Under the pieces are notes generated by a model. It did not search any database, was not told the origin of the DNA, and was given only the letters and a program-made list of their open reading frames with translations. From Dyadobacter koreensis (GTDB taxonomy: Bacteria > Bacteroidota > Bacteroidia > Cytophagales > Spirosomataceae): DNA of 64,000 nt. The position numbers were made by a program, and so were the translations under genes. This document shows, one piece after another, positions 16,757-26,486 of the stretch. The first letter of the stretch is position 1, and each line of letters begins with the position of its first letter. The stretch is taken from positions 1 through 64,000 of the forward strand of contig NZ_FNXY01000012.1 in NCBI RefSeq assembly GCF_900108855.1, in the 5' to 3' direction.

Positions 16757-17089
16757 TCAATATCATGTTATTGTTCTGATTTCTCAATTTTATCAGAAAC
16801 CAACCCTTATTTAAAGAAAAAGGGTAATTAGAAAACGGAATACGGCCATCAAAAGTTCAGGTGCATTCGGGATGAAGATACAACTTACCTGCTGGTATTC
16901 CAGTTTTTTATTTGAATATTAAAAAAACAGTTTTGTATCTTTGTCGAAATATACAAAAGCTTATGTTGGTGCTCGTCTCCGGCTTACTTTAAGCCACTCC
17001 GTCTTTTTCATCCTGTTTTCCGGGATCATCGTTACGCATTTCGATAAATGCGTCCACTAAATTATTATTCTGATTTTATTTCTTACTCC
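16757..17089. other. Divergent intergenic region between hflX and the MATE gene
   Basis: This 333-bp spacer holds the promoter of the MATE gene (see 16911-16943) and must hold the hflX promoter, which I cannot place. An open frame upstream of 17090 continues back to 17048 but does not look like part of the MATE protein. Confidence 0.5.
16911..16943 (+). promoter_or_regulatory. Bacteroidota-type promoter for the MATE gene
   Basis: TTTG at 16911-16914 and TATCTTTG (TAnnTTTG) at 16936-16943 are separated by 21 bp, close to the consensus for the primary sigma factor in Bacteroidota. The start of transcription would be near 16950, about 140 bp upstream of the chosen ATG. Confidence 0.55.
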
Positions 17090-18475
17090 ATGAAAAAGTG
17101 GTTTCAACTACTTCGTCAGGCACTACGCGGTTCTGAAGAAAGTTTTACTGACGGAAGTATCAACCGGGCAATTTTTCTTTTATCTGTACCCATGATCATG
17201 GAAATGGTCATGGAATCCTTATTTGCTGTTGTTGATATTTTCTTTGTTTCAAAAATAAGTATAGAAGCTGTCGCGACGGTCGGGCTTACCGAGTCTGTTA
17301 TTACCCTGGTTTATTCAATTGCGATCGGGTTGAGCACTGCTGCAACGGCAACTATTGCGCGAAGAATTGGCGAAGGAAATACTGCGCAGGCGCGCCGCGC
17401 GATCGGCCAGGTTGTCCTGATTTCGCTAGCGATCTCATTCCCTATCGCGCTGTTTGGTTTTGTATTTGCCGGAGATGTATTATCAATGATGGGTGCCGAC
17501 CCGAAAGTGATCCAAACAGGTACTATTTTCGCTCAAATACAATTTTTAAGTGCCCCCGTTGTGATCTTGCTCTATTCTTTGAGCGGCGCATTACGCGGAG
17601 CGGGAGCTGCGGCAACGGCTATGCGGTCACTCATCGTGGCGAATTGTCTAAATATGATTTTAGGACCGATTTTAATTTTCGGATTTGGCCCGGTTCCTGC
17701 ACTCGGAGTGGCAGGGGCAGCGATCGCAACAGCACTCGGCCGTTCGATTGGCGTAGGTTATCAACTTTATTCTCTAACCAGAGTCAATACAGCTTTAGCT
17801 TTCGTCTTACGCGATTTAAGGCCGCACAGGGAAACGATTATTGCCATGATCAAAGTGGCAACGGGTGGCACCGTTCAGTTTTTGATTTCATCTGCCAGCT
17901 GGATTTTCCTTACAAGAATTCTCGCAGAATTTGGCAGCGACGTGGTAGCAGGATATACCATTGCGATCCGTGTGATCATGTTTACGCTTTTGCCAGCCTG
18001 GGGACTTGCCAATGCAGCAGCCACTTTGGTCGGACAAAATCTTGGTGCACAAAAACCTGAACGTGCAGCGCTTTCCGTGTGGAAATGTGCGTCCTATAAT
18101 TTAATTTTCCTGGTAGGTCTTTCGGTGTTTATGTTCATCGGCGCAGAGCATATTATTGGCTGGTTTAGCCCGAACGTGGAAGCCATTCATACCGGAAAAC
18201 TGGCTTTGCGGGTTTTGTGTCTGGGTTACGGATTTTACGCTTATGGAATGGTTGTGATCCAGTCTCTGAATGGCGCCGGCGATACCAGAACACCGACAAT
18301 TCTGAACCTGATCTGCTTCTGGGCAATCGAAATCCCTCTGGCTTATGTGCTGGCGATCGTTTTTAACTTAGGCCCTATCGGCGTTTTCATCTCGGTTCCG
18401 GTCGCCGAATCTTTTCTTGCCTTGCTGGGTATCTGGCAATTTAAAAAAGGTAATTGGAAAACTGTAAAAGTTTAA
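17090..18475 (+). CDS. MATE-family efflux transporter
   Basis: A 12-helix multidrug and toxin extrusion (MATE) exporter of the inner membrane, which expels cationic compounds in exchange for Na+ or H+. The two six-helix halves are visible (VPMIMEMVMESLFAVVD in helix 1; GTVQFLISSASWIFLTRIL in helix 7). I chose ATG at 17090 (MKKWFQLLRQ, 461 residues) over the in-frame ATG at 17048, because MATE homologues begin close to this sequence and the extra 14 residues look unrelated. It is monocistronic, with its own promoter, and ends next to a 30-bp inverted repeat. Confidence 0.9.
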   Translation: MKKWFQLLRQALRGSEESFTDGSINRAIFLLSVPMIMEMVMESLFAVVDIFFVSKISIEAVATVGLTESVITLVYSIAIGLSTAATATIARRIGEGNTAQARRAIGQVVLISLAISFPIALFGFVFAGDVLSMMGADPKVIQTGTIFAQIQFLSAPVVILLYSLSGALRGAGAAATAMRSLIVANCLNMILGPILIFGFGPVPALGVAGAAIATALGRSIGVGYQLYSLTRVNTALAFVLRDLRPHRETIIAMIKVATGGTVQFLISSASWIFLTRILAEFGSDVVAGYTIAIRVIMFTLLPAWGLANAAATLVGQNLGAQKPERAALSVWKCASYNLIFLVGLSVFMFIGAEHIIGWFSPNVEAIHTGKLALRVLCLGYGFYAYGMVVIQSLNGAGDTRTPTILNLICFWAIEIPLAYVLAIVFNLGPIGVFISVPVAESFLALLGIWQFKKGNWKTVKV

Positions 18476-18478
18476 AAG

Positions 18479-18547
18479 TGCCACGGATACACGAATTTTT
18501 CACGAATTTCTGATTAGAATTCGTGAAAAATTCGTGTATCCGTGGCA
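18479..18547. repeat. Perfect 30-bp inverted repeat (extragenic palindrome)
   Basis: Arms 18479-18508 and 18518-18547 are perfectly complementary and are separated by a 9-base loop. Each arm contains ACACGAATTTTTCACGAATT, itself a direct repeat of CACGAATT. It fills the gap between the convergent MATE and subtilase genes. It could terminate both, but it has no T-tract on either side and looks like a repetitive palindromic element. Confidence 0.8.
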
Positions 18548-18572
18548 AAAACCTTCTGTTGTTGTGAATGAA

Positions 18573-21500
18573 TTATTCTTTTAAGATTTTGAAAACCTGC
18601 TTCTGTTGTCCCGACATTATTTCCAGAAAATATATCCCGGATTTTACCGCGGCTCCTGAAATATTGATTTGCTGCGTTTGTAGGGAACCTGAGGAAATGA
18701 TCGTTTTTTGTTCCAAAAGTCTGCCGCTGACATCAAAAACATTGACATTCACCAGATTGCTTTTCTCCGTCTGAAAGTCCACATTAAAGACACCGTTTGA
18801 TGGATTTGGATATACTCTCCAGTTTACTTTCTCTGAAAAGGTTACAGAACGGATCGCTGAATAATTGAAAGTCTCATCCTTATCGACCATTTTTAACCGG
18901 TAATAACGCGTCGGGTAACCCGTAATTTGCTGATCCGTAAATTGATATTTCGTTATCGAAGCGGAATTAGCTTTTCCATTAACCTCGCCGATTTTTGTAA
19001 ATAGACTCTGATTTAATTCTTTTTCTCCCGAAGCCATTTCAATTTCGAAGTGACTGAAATCTTTCTCAGCGGCAGTCGTCCATTCGAGTAAAACACTATT
19101 ATATGCTTCTGTTACATCAACTTTTTTAGCTGTAAATCTGGTCAGCTCAACCGGCAGAGGCGTGGCAGACTGAAGGCTGCCTTTGGCAAGCCAGAACTCT
19201 GATAAACTTTTTGTCTTGAATTCTACATAATATCCGTTGTCGTAAGGCACTTTCACTACATCGTCTGCCGACAATAAGGACCAGCTGCCATTGGTATTGT
19301 TCGAAAGTGTCCCATCTTCAAGTTCTTTACGAAAATCACTATACTTGGAAATCGCCAGATCGTAAGCCGAAGCAGGTTTTGCGCATCCGCCACATCCTGT
19401 GGCCGAAAGTAGCTGTTCAGTCTCTGAATCTGTAAAATAAAGCCTGATCACCGCGAATTCTGAGAAAGAAGTACTCTCCGGTTTAATCGTAAAATTCCTA
19501 TTGTGATAATACTGACCATTGCTGTTACGCACGGCAGCCTGATTTAAATATGTTTGAACAACTATTTTCCCTAAATCCTGATTGGGTTGAATTGAGGCTA
19601 TTATTTTATCATTTTCGGTGAAATTAATCCAGCTTGCTCCATTTACATCTGATTTTGAAACTGTCGAAGATTCCGGTCCGGAGGAATAAATCGGATTTGC
19701 AAGATCGTAAATATGCACATCGTCGATCGCAATTCCCTCCCGGTTATCGCTGTCATCGCTCTGCATTGCAAAACGGAACCGGACGTTCTTCAGGCCTTGC
19801 GGAATCGGGACTGTGCTCACATGCCATCTTGTATAATCCTCCACACTCCACACGTCCTTATCAGATTTCAAGTTGTACCAATTCGTACCCGAACCATAGA
19901 TGCCAAGTTTAGTCCAGATATTTCCGTCGGTTGAATACTCGACATACGCAAAGTCACAGAGTTTATCCGGGCATTTTTTCAAATCGATAGCGAGACTGAA
20001 ACTCAGCGTCGGATTCGACATTCCTGCAATTGCAAATCCAGGCGAATACAAAAACGATTTTTCGGAAGCGTTGTATGTTCCCGATAAATTTGTTTTCCAG
20101 GCTTTCGACCCGCTTGCTGCACTATTAATCTTCGCCGAAACCGGACTTCCATATGCCCAGGAATTATTAATTCCTGCACTTTGCCAATTTCCTGCCTCAG
20201 CTTCAAAATTTTGTAAATATGGAAAAGATGAAATGATTGCGGTACTGACAACATCAATTTGTACCGAATTATTGTCCGGTTTTGAATCCCAGTTATTTTC
20301 GGTCCATACCTTGATCGAATAAGTGCCTATGGATGAAAAATTAATAATATTCGAAAACTGGTAAGTCACATCTGCCTCACCCTTAATATATGAAATATTC
20401 TGACTGACTACCGTTCCATTATTCATTTGCAGCTTAATAGGAACGTCATATACGTCGCCAGCGGAATTATTTCTGACGACGACACTTATTCTTTGATTAT
20501 TGTAAATCAAATTATTTGACACGGGAGGAATGATTTTCACCAGTTCGATATCATTGGATTCTTTCGTGATCTGAATATCGTCGAAGCTATATCCCGCACC
20601 TCCATACTGATTTGCTGTCACCTTTTCACCATACTGGCCAAACCGAATCTGAAAACTTGCCGAGAAAGTCTTGCTATTTGAAGTGAGAATTTTGCTTAAT
20701 TGTATAACTGCACGCTTATACCCTTCTCCCGGAGAACTGTGATAAACGTAAAGATTATCAGCTTCGATCCAGGGATCTGTATCTTTTGCACGAATCCATA
20801 CCTTGTCATTTTCATTGTAATACTGCCCATGATTATTAAACCAGAACGATAAACGCAAATCATCGTTTGCCGGGTTGAACTGCGATAAATTAAAAGTTCC
20901 AACTAAATAATTTACGTTTCCGGCTGAAACATTTTTATTAACATCCAGTGTCAGAGCACGGCTTCCTGAATATGCCATGTCCGAGCCGACATAGGTGCGA
21001 AGTCTTCCATAAGCTGTCGAGCCGATAATATCAAAACGATCTCCGCCAATCAGACCAACTTGTTTAAAATTCGTCTGCTGGACTGGATAATTTTCAAATT
21101 GTTCCATAAACGGAAGCGTTACAGGTGCATTGTCAAGCTGCTTGAAAATTTGGGTGACTGCGTTATTTTCTTCAACCGGATCTCCTGTTTTTTTAACAAA
21201 AACCCGAAAACGGTATGAGGCGACATCTCCCAAATTTGCAGTTGCTGCGAAAGTATGATCATAAGTCCCTCCTGGCTGGATCGACGGTTTGATCGTTTCC
21301 CATATAATGGTGCTGTTATCATCTCCAATTGAATAACCAACCTGAATATTTTGATCCGAAACCTGATCGTCAAGATTTTTTATACGAATTGTAACAGGAT
21401 TAGAAGCCGAGAGCTCAGAAGAGGTGTGAATTCTGCCAGACTGCGCGGGAGAAATAATGGTTTCAAGTTTCAAATCGTTGTCTGAGATACTTCCTTCACA

Positions 21501-23957
21501 GTTTCCCTGGTTTGGTTTCCTGATAATCGCAGGACTGCGTCTTCCCGGATTTCCATTGATGCGGGCCCTGACCGAAACATAGTAGGTCGAATCTTTTGAC
21601 AATCCTTTTAAAGCAAAACTGGTACTCGTAGTGGTAGCCCAAAACGACATTTCATCACCTTTCAATGTCATAATTTCGTAATCGGAAGCACCATCTATCG
21701 CCGGCCATTGAATAGCAATATAGCCTTCGCATTGCGTCGGCGATAAGGCAACTGCCGGCACACCCAGGATTGTAAACGGTTCACTTTCGCTGACGATATC
21801 CGTGCCATCTCTCTTAATCCGAACCTTCGCCCCGCTTGTTGACACAGCTGGCAAAGTCCATTTGATTTGTCTCAGATCAGCATTTACCGTATCTTGAATG
21901 GATGTCCATGAACCTCCGTTGTTTAGAGAATATTCGATTTTGAAAGTCTTTCCGTCATTTCCATAGGCATCCCAGTTGATGTAAATATCTTCACCACTCG
22001 CAAGATGCTCCTGTCCGGCCGGGTATGTCAGCGCTGTGGAGACGGGAATATTATCATAAACGACAACATAATTCTGATTTCCCTGCGTAACCGTTGTTCC
22101 GTTTATTACAATTGTATAATCCCCAGCTCCCGGATTATTGATGACAATTTGTTCCATATTATTCGTATCGTCCGTTCCGTTTCCGGCTGCAGACAAGATA
22201 TTCTTAGGATCCAGCAGCTGTGGCAGCAATGAAGGTGAATCAGGGGAAATGACACGAAGATCAAGATTATTAACCAGAGCCTTTCCGCTTAAAACTGAGG
22301 GAGCCGGATCATTCCAATACAACATGACCTTTAATTGCGCTGTATTGGCAGGTACTTTTATCGTATGTTGTGCAGCAGACCCATTTGAGACTCCACTTTC
22401 AAAATAACTATTCTGATCAAGCATTTTAATTGACCGTAATAAATTAATTCCGCCATATCCGTTACCATAGTCGGGTCCGGCCAGTCCCTGATCCGTGGCT
22501 CCATTACACAAAAGCGCTTTCATCAGTGCATTTTGGGGGTTATTTCCATTATGCAGCTGACGGTAGCGCTGATACATCAAAACCAGTCCGCCGGAAACCG
22601 ACGCACTGGCCATACTTGTTCCGGTACTAACATTATATTGATCTGTGGGAACCGTAGAGATGACCGACGATCCGGTCGCCGTTAAATCCGGTTTCATTCG
22701 CCCATCCTTTGTTGGGCCTTTACTGGAAATGTTGTTCAAAATACCTGATTCCAAAGCGTTTCCAACAGTTATTACATTTTTGGCGGAAGTATAACCCCCT
22801 AAAACATTTCCAAAGCCAGAAGGAACACCCGCGCATAAATTCACTAATCCGCTATTTCCTGCAGCAAACACATGTTGCAAATAGGGAAAGTCAAAAGCTT
22901 GCTGATCCAAAATTTTCGACGTCAGGGTATAATCTCCAAAATCACTGCAAGATCCTGCATCAACACCATAAGAGTTGTTTGTAATGACCATTCCGTAATC
23001 TCTTACATACATGCCTGCATTAGCCCAAATATTACTGTTAATCTGAGCGACAACTCTGCTTTTCGGCGCATATCCCGTGTATCTTTCATCAACAATTCCG
23101 GCGCCGGCAATAGTACCAATGACATGCACGCCATGCGAGTTTCCTTTAATCCCGGAATGGTTAATAACTCTGGTGCTAAAATCGATATGCTGCTGCGGAT
23201 CGGCATTATCTCCAACTCCGATTGTCACGCCCTCACCTTTCAGGTTAAAACCTAAAGGCAAAGATCCGGTTAGGGCATTGGCGCGCGAACTGGCTATACT
23301 TCTGTAATTATATGACTTCTCCTCTCCCGGAATTGCCTGGATATATTGGACGAATGGTAAACCTGCAATTTCCTTTAATAAAGTTTTAGGAATACGAATT
23401 TCCACAACCTGATAACCTTTCAGGTTTTCCGAGATGATCTCTATCTTCCTGGAAAGGAGCTCCTTTTTTACTTCTTCAAAGCTAAAAGACTTTGGAAAAT
23501 TCAGCCACAAATCTATTTTGCCTGCAACCTTTTCAGCATGAACTGGGAAATGATTATTTGCCAGAGCAGCCTGCATCTTCTGATCAGGACTGAGTGTGAT
23601 AATCGACCGTGCCAATGTCTTTTTCAATAACTTCAAATCAAAGCTATTACTAACGGTAGCAGTATACGCATTATCCGGAATATAGTCCAGTAATTCAACC
23701 CCGGCATTTTTTAACTCTTCTCTGGTTGATTCCGCAGGTACTTTGTCGAAGTGGATAATTACCAAAGATTTTTCCCCCGCACCGGAAGTACGTAAACCAG
23801 ACTTCGTCAGATTTTCCGAAATATTATTTTCAGGTACTATTGTTCCGCTTTTGAGATAAAGCTTAGGTACCGGCTTAACCTGTCCTTCGGCATGATGCAA
23901 ACTGGATAGATTGAAAAACAGGGCCAGACAAAACAGATAAAATTTGGTGTCATACAT
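18573..23957 (-). CDS. Giant secreted S8 serine peptidase with T9SS sorting domain
   Basis: A 1794-residue exported subtilase. After a signal peptide (about 1-25) and a propeptide-like region comes the S8 domain (about 235-520) with the catalytic triad in GVGDNAD (Asp about 249), SHGVHVIGT (His about 274) and GTSMAS (Ser about 445). Beyond it are beta-sandwich domains, including a fibronectin type III-like domain (about 730-812) and CARDB-like repeats. The last 80 residues (YPNPSNGVFNVDF to the end VFKILKE) are a type A sorting domain for type IX secretion. The enzyme should be attached to the surface or released, degrading proteins outside the cell. It is monocistronic. Confidence 0.93.
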   Translation of the reverse strand: MYDTKFYLFCLALFFNLSSLHHAEGQVKPVPKLYLKSGTIVPENNISENLTKSGLRTSGAGEKSLVIIHFDKVPAESTREELKNAGVELLDYIPDNAYTATVSNSFDLKLLKKTLARSIITLSPDQKMQAALANNHFPVHAEKVAGKIDLWLNFPKSFSFEEVKKELLSRKIEIISENLKGYQVVEIRIPKTLLKEIAGLPFVQYIQAIPGEEKSYNYRSIASSRANALTGSLPLGFNLKGEGVTIGVGDNADPQQHIDFSTRVINHSGIKGNSHGVHVIGTIAGAGIVDERYTGYAPKSRVVAQINSNIWANAGMYVRDYGMVITNNSYGVDAGSCSDFGDYTLTSKILDQQAFDFPYLQHVFAAGNSGLVNLCAGVPSGFGNVLGGYTSAKNVITVGNALESGILNNISSKGPTKDGRMKPDLTATGSSVISTVPTDQYNVSTGTSMASASVSGGLVLMYQRYRQLHNGNNPQNALMKALLCNGATDQGLAGPDYGNGYGGINLLRSIKMLDQNSYFESGVSNGSAAQHTIKVPANTAQLKVMLYWNDPAPSVLSGKALVNNLDLRVISPDSPSLLPQLLDPKNILSAAGNGTDDTNNMEQIVINNPGAGDYTIVINGTTVTQGNQNYVVVYDNIPVSTALTYPAGQEHLASGEDIYINWDAYGNDGKTFKIEYSLNNGGSWTSIQDTVNADLRQIKWTLPAVSTSGAKVRIKRDGTDIVSESEPFTILGVPAVALSPTQCEGYIAIQWPAIDGASDYEIMTLKGDEMSFWATTTSTSFALKGLSKDSTYYVSVRARINGNPGRRSPAIIRKPNQGNCEGSISDNDLKLETIISPAQSGRIHTSSELSASNPVTIRIKNLDDQVSDQNIQVGYSIGDDNSTIIWETIKPSIQPGGTYDHTFAATANLGDVASYRFRVFVKKTGDPVEENNAVTQIFKQLDNAPVTLPFMEQFENYPVQQTNFKQVGLIGGDRFDIIGSTAYGRLRTYVGSDMAYSGSRALTLDVNKNVSAGNVNYLVGTFNLSQFNPANDDLRLSFWFNNHGQYYNENDKVWIRAKDTDPWIEADNLYVYHSSPGEGYKRAVIQLSKILTSNSKTFSASFQIRFGQYGEKVTANQYGGAGYSFDDIQITKESNDIELVKIIPPVSNNLIYNNQRISVVVRNNSAGDVYDVPIKLQMNNGTVVSQNISYIKGEADVTYQFSNIINFSSIGTYSIKVWTENNWDSKPDNNSVQIDVVSTAIISSFPYLQNFEAEAGNWQSAGINNSWAYGSPVSAKINSAASGSKAWKTNLSGTYNASEKSFLYSPGFAIAGMSNPTLSFSLAIDLKKCPDKLCDFAYVEYSTDGNIWTKLGIYGSGTNWYNLKSDKDVWSVEDYTRWHVSTVPIPQGLKNVRFRFAMQSDDSDNREGIAIDDVHIYDLANPIYSSGPESSTVSKSDVNGASWINFTENDKIIASIQPNQDLGKIVVQTYLNQAAVRNSNGQYYHNRNFTIKPESTSFSEFAVIRLYFTDSETEQLLSATGCGGCAKPASAYDLAISKYSDFRKELEDGTLSNNTNGSWSLLSADDVVKVPYDNGYYVEFKTKSLSEFWLAKGSLQSATPLPVELTRFTAKKVDVTEAYNSVLLEWTTAAEKDFSHFEIEMASGEKELNQSLFTKIGEVNGKANSASITKYQFTDQQITGYPTRYYRLKMVDKDETFNYSAIRSVTFSEKVNWRVYPNPSNGVFNVDFQTEKSNLVNVNVFDVSGRLLEQKTIISSGSLQTQQINISGAAVKSGIYFLEIMSGQQKQVFKILKE

Positions 23958-24395
23958 ATCTATGGTGGAGGGTTATTTTATTTTTTTCTTATTGAATAAA
24001 TTTGTAGGAGTTAACTTTTTGAAAAAACTACTTCGACGTATTTGCGGATGTAAAATTCTTTTTGCTTCACTTCACGTCTACAAAAATGCCCCCGAAGTCA
24101 TCTGTTTTTTATCAACTTGACTGATACGAAATTAAATTAAAAAAAGGGCAGGAGCATTTAGTAGCAGTACTACGTCGGCATAGAAACATTTGTAGACATA
24201 TATCGCATTTGAAGCAAAACAGCGAGGATTTCACTTAAATCATACTTTCCGGGAAGAAACTAAAGTCCTCTTTAAAGCAGTTATGTTTAAGTATGTGCAA
24301 ACAATTTATTTTACGGTTGGAAAAACCGATAAAAACACTAAAAATTAGTTGGCTGTTCGATAACCTTACTGCGAACTAGTTATAAAAAATTCCAC
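23958..24395. other. Intergenic region with a long imperfect inverted repeat
   Basis: A 438-bp divergent spacer between the subtilase and the MBL/rhodanese genes. TTTTTGCTTCA and GTCTACAAA near 24060-24090 reappear inverted at about 24178-24220 in the same order, followed by ATGCC. This suggests a degenerate palindromic repeat or a structured leader. I see no RNA gene. Confidence 0.35.
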
Positions 24396-25787
24396 ATGAA
24401 GATCGAACAAATTTATACAGGCTGCCTGTCGCAAGGAGCCTATTTTATTACATCCGGTAACGAGGCAGCAGTTATTGATCCTCTCCGGGAAGTCGCGCCA
24501 TATATTGAAAAAGCGAAAAAACTGAATGTGGAAATCAAGTATGTTTTTGAAACACATTTTCATGCCGACTTTGTTTCGGGCCATATTGATCTTGCTGAAA
24601 AAACAGGTGCTGAAATTGTCTACGGCCCAAATGCCGAGACCGGTTTCACAGCTCATATTGCAAAAGATAACGAGGTATTTCAGGTGGGAGAAATATCTAT
24701 CAGGGTTTTACACACGCCTGGCCACACGATGGAATCTTCCTGTTATTTGCTTTCAGACGAAAATGGAAAAGAGATAGCACTTTTTAGCGGCGACACACTT
24801 TTTATCGGTGATGTCGGGCGTCCGGATCTTGCTCAGAATGGGGCGGTAACACAAAATGATCTGGCCGGTATTCTATTTGACAGTCTTCGCTCAAAAATTA
24901 TGACTTTGCCTGACGATATCACTGTTTATCCTGCACATGGCGCCGGTTCTGCCTGCGGAAAAAGCATGAGCAAAGAAACCAGCGACTCACTGGGTAATCA
25001 AAAAAGGTTCAATTATGCGCTTCGTAAAGATATGACAAAGGAAGAATTTATTGCTGAGGTAACTTCCGGGCTGACTGTGCCGCCTCAATATTTTCCGGAA
25101 AACGTTAAAATGAACCGCGATGGCTATGAAAGTATTGACGATGTTTTAGAACGTGGAGACCAGGCTTTATCTGCGGATGCATTCGAATCAAAAGCAAATC
25201 ATACCGGCGCACTCGTTTTAGATACCAGAAAGCCCGAAGATTTCGCAAAAGGTTTTATTCCAAATTCTATTAACATCGGAATTGACGGTGGATTTGCACC
25301 TTGGGTGGGGGCCCTTATTCCTGATTTAAAGCAAAACATTTTATTAGTTACTGAACCGGGCAAAGAAGAAGAGGTGGTTACCAGGCTGGCCAGGGTTGGA
25401 TACGATTACGCTATCGGATATCTGAATAATGGTTTTCAGACGTGGGGAAAATCTGAAAAAGAAACAGACTCAATCATTTCTCTTCCCGCCGAAGAATTTG
25501 CGAAAAGGTATAAAGATGGTAGTATTAAAGTTATCGACGTCAGAAAACCAGATGAATTTGAGGTCGGGCACGTCATGGGTGCTGAAAACATTCCGCTCGA
25601 TACGATCAATGACAACATGTCGGCTTTATCAAAAACTGAAACTTTGTACGTCCACTGTGCCGGCGGATACCGTTCGATGATCGCAGCGTCTATTTTAAAA
25701 GCCAGAGGATTTGACGATGTTATCAATATCGAGGGTGGTTTTGGAGAAATCAGCAAAACTGACGTGGAAGTTTCCAAACCGGCCTAG
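24396..25787 (+). CDS. MBL-fold persulfide dioxygenase-like protein with two rhodanese domains
   Basis: A 463-residue fusion. The N-terminal metallo-beta-lactamase domain has the metal ligands in ETHFHADFVSGH (residues 52-63), PGHTMESS and FSGDTLFIGDVGRPD, as in ETHE1-type persulfide dioxygenases, which oxidise glutathione or related persulfides to sulfite. Two rhodanese domains follow (about 265-350 and 365-455). The second has the active-site Cys in YVHCAGGYRSM. In the first the loop reads LLVTEPGKEEE without Cys and is probably inactive. It is followed by two YeeE/YedE-type genes, so it is part of a sulfur uptake or detoxification module. Confidence 0.88.
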   Translation: MKIEQIYTGCLSQGAYFITSGNEAAVIDPLREVAPYIEKAKKLNVEIKYVFETHFHADFVSGHIDLAEKTGAEIVYGPNAETGFTAHIAKDNEVFQVGEISIRVLHTPGHTMESSCYLLSDENGKEIALFSGDTLFIGDVGRPDLAQNGAVTQNDLAGILFDSLRSKIMTLPDDITVYPAHGAGSACGKSMSKETSDSLGNQKRFNYALRKDMTKEEFIAEVTSGLTVPPQYFPENVKMNRDGYESIDDVLERGDQALSADAFESKANHTGALVLDTRKPEDFAKGFIPNSINIGIDGGFAPWVGALIPDLKQNILLVTEPGKEEEVVTRLARVGYDYAIGYLNNGFQTWGKSEKETDSIISLPAEEFAKRYKDGSIKVIDVRKPDEFEVGHVMGAENIPLDTINDNMSALSKTETLYVHCAGGYRSMIAASILKARGFDDVINIEGGFGEISKTDVEVSKPA

Positions 25788-25882
25788 AAATTCATAACAT
25801 CTTGATTTCAAACTTGCATAGCTTTGATTTGGTTAAAAAAAATATGTAAGTTTAAATAGTCTACAAAACTAATATAGATTAA

Positions 25883-26458
25883 ATGGACTTATTTGAGATT
25901 ATCCGAAAACCTTGGCCCTGGTACGTCGCCGGGCCTATTATTGGCTTGACAGTTCCGGTCTTACTGCTTTTAGGAAATAAGTCTTTTGGAATTTCATCTT
26001 CATTACGACACATCTGTGCAGCAGTTATACCAGCCAATATTTCTTTTTTCAAATACGACTGGAAAAAGGAAGTCTGGAATTTATTTTTTGTCGCAGGTAT
26101 CACGGTAGGTGGATTTATCGCTACTTTTTTATTGACAAATCCTGAATCCATAATTGTGTCAGAAGCAACAAGAGCTACTCTTTCTCAATTTGGAATCACA
26201 GACTACTCCGGCCTGATGCCCGCTGAAATCTTTTCGATTGATAATATTTTCACTTTAAAAGGATTGATATTTTTTATCCTGGGCGGTTTTCTGGTTGGTT
26301 TTGGAACACGTTATGCGGGGGGCTGCACGTCGGGCCATGCGATTATGGGACTTTCCAACTTGCAATGGCCTTCTTTGGTTGCCACAATATTTTTTATGGC
26401 AGGAGGATTTTTTTCAACCTGGATTTTATTGCCGTGGCTTTTACAACTCGTCAACTAA
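25883..26458 (+). CDS. YeeE/YedE-family sulfur transporter, first half
   Basis: A 191-residue inner-membrane protein with four or five helices, of the YeeE/YedE (Sulf_transp) family. These import thiosulfate or related sulfur species. The conserved Cys lies in RYAGGCTSGHAIMGLS, where known family members pass sulfur along Cys residues. Full YeeE proteins are twice as long; here the second half is encoded by the next gene, 28 bp downstream. A TAGCTTTG box at 25819-25826 could be a promoter, but the upstream gene is close enough for co-transcription. Confidence 0.85.
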   Translation: MDLFEIIRKPWPWYVAGPIIGLTVPVLLLLGNKSFGISSSLRHICAAVIPANISFFKYDWKKEVWNLFFVAGITVGGFIATFLLTNPESIIVSEATRATLSQFGITDYSGLMPAEIFSIDNIFTLKGLIFFILGGFLVGFGTRYAGGCTSGHAIMGLSNLQWPSLVATIFFMAGGFFSTWILLPWLLQLVN

Positions 26459-26486
26459 ATTTTTTCTGACTTATTTCTCGTTCATT

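Noticed and set aside
24366-24656. Minus-strand ORF overlapping the start of the MBL/rhodanese gene
   Set aside because: It is antisense to a clear conserved coding region and matches no family.
26295-26486. N-terminal extension of the second YeeE-like gene
   Set aside because: It overlaps the first YeeE-like gene in another frame and has no membrane-protein character; ATG at 26487 fits the family.
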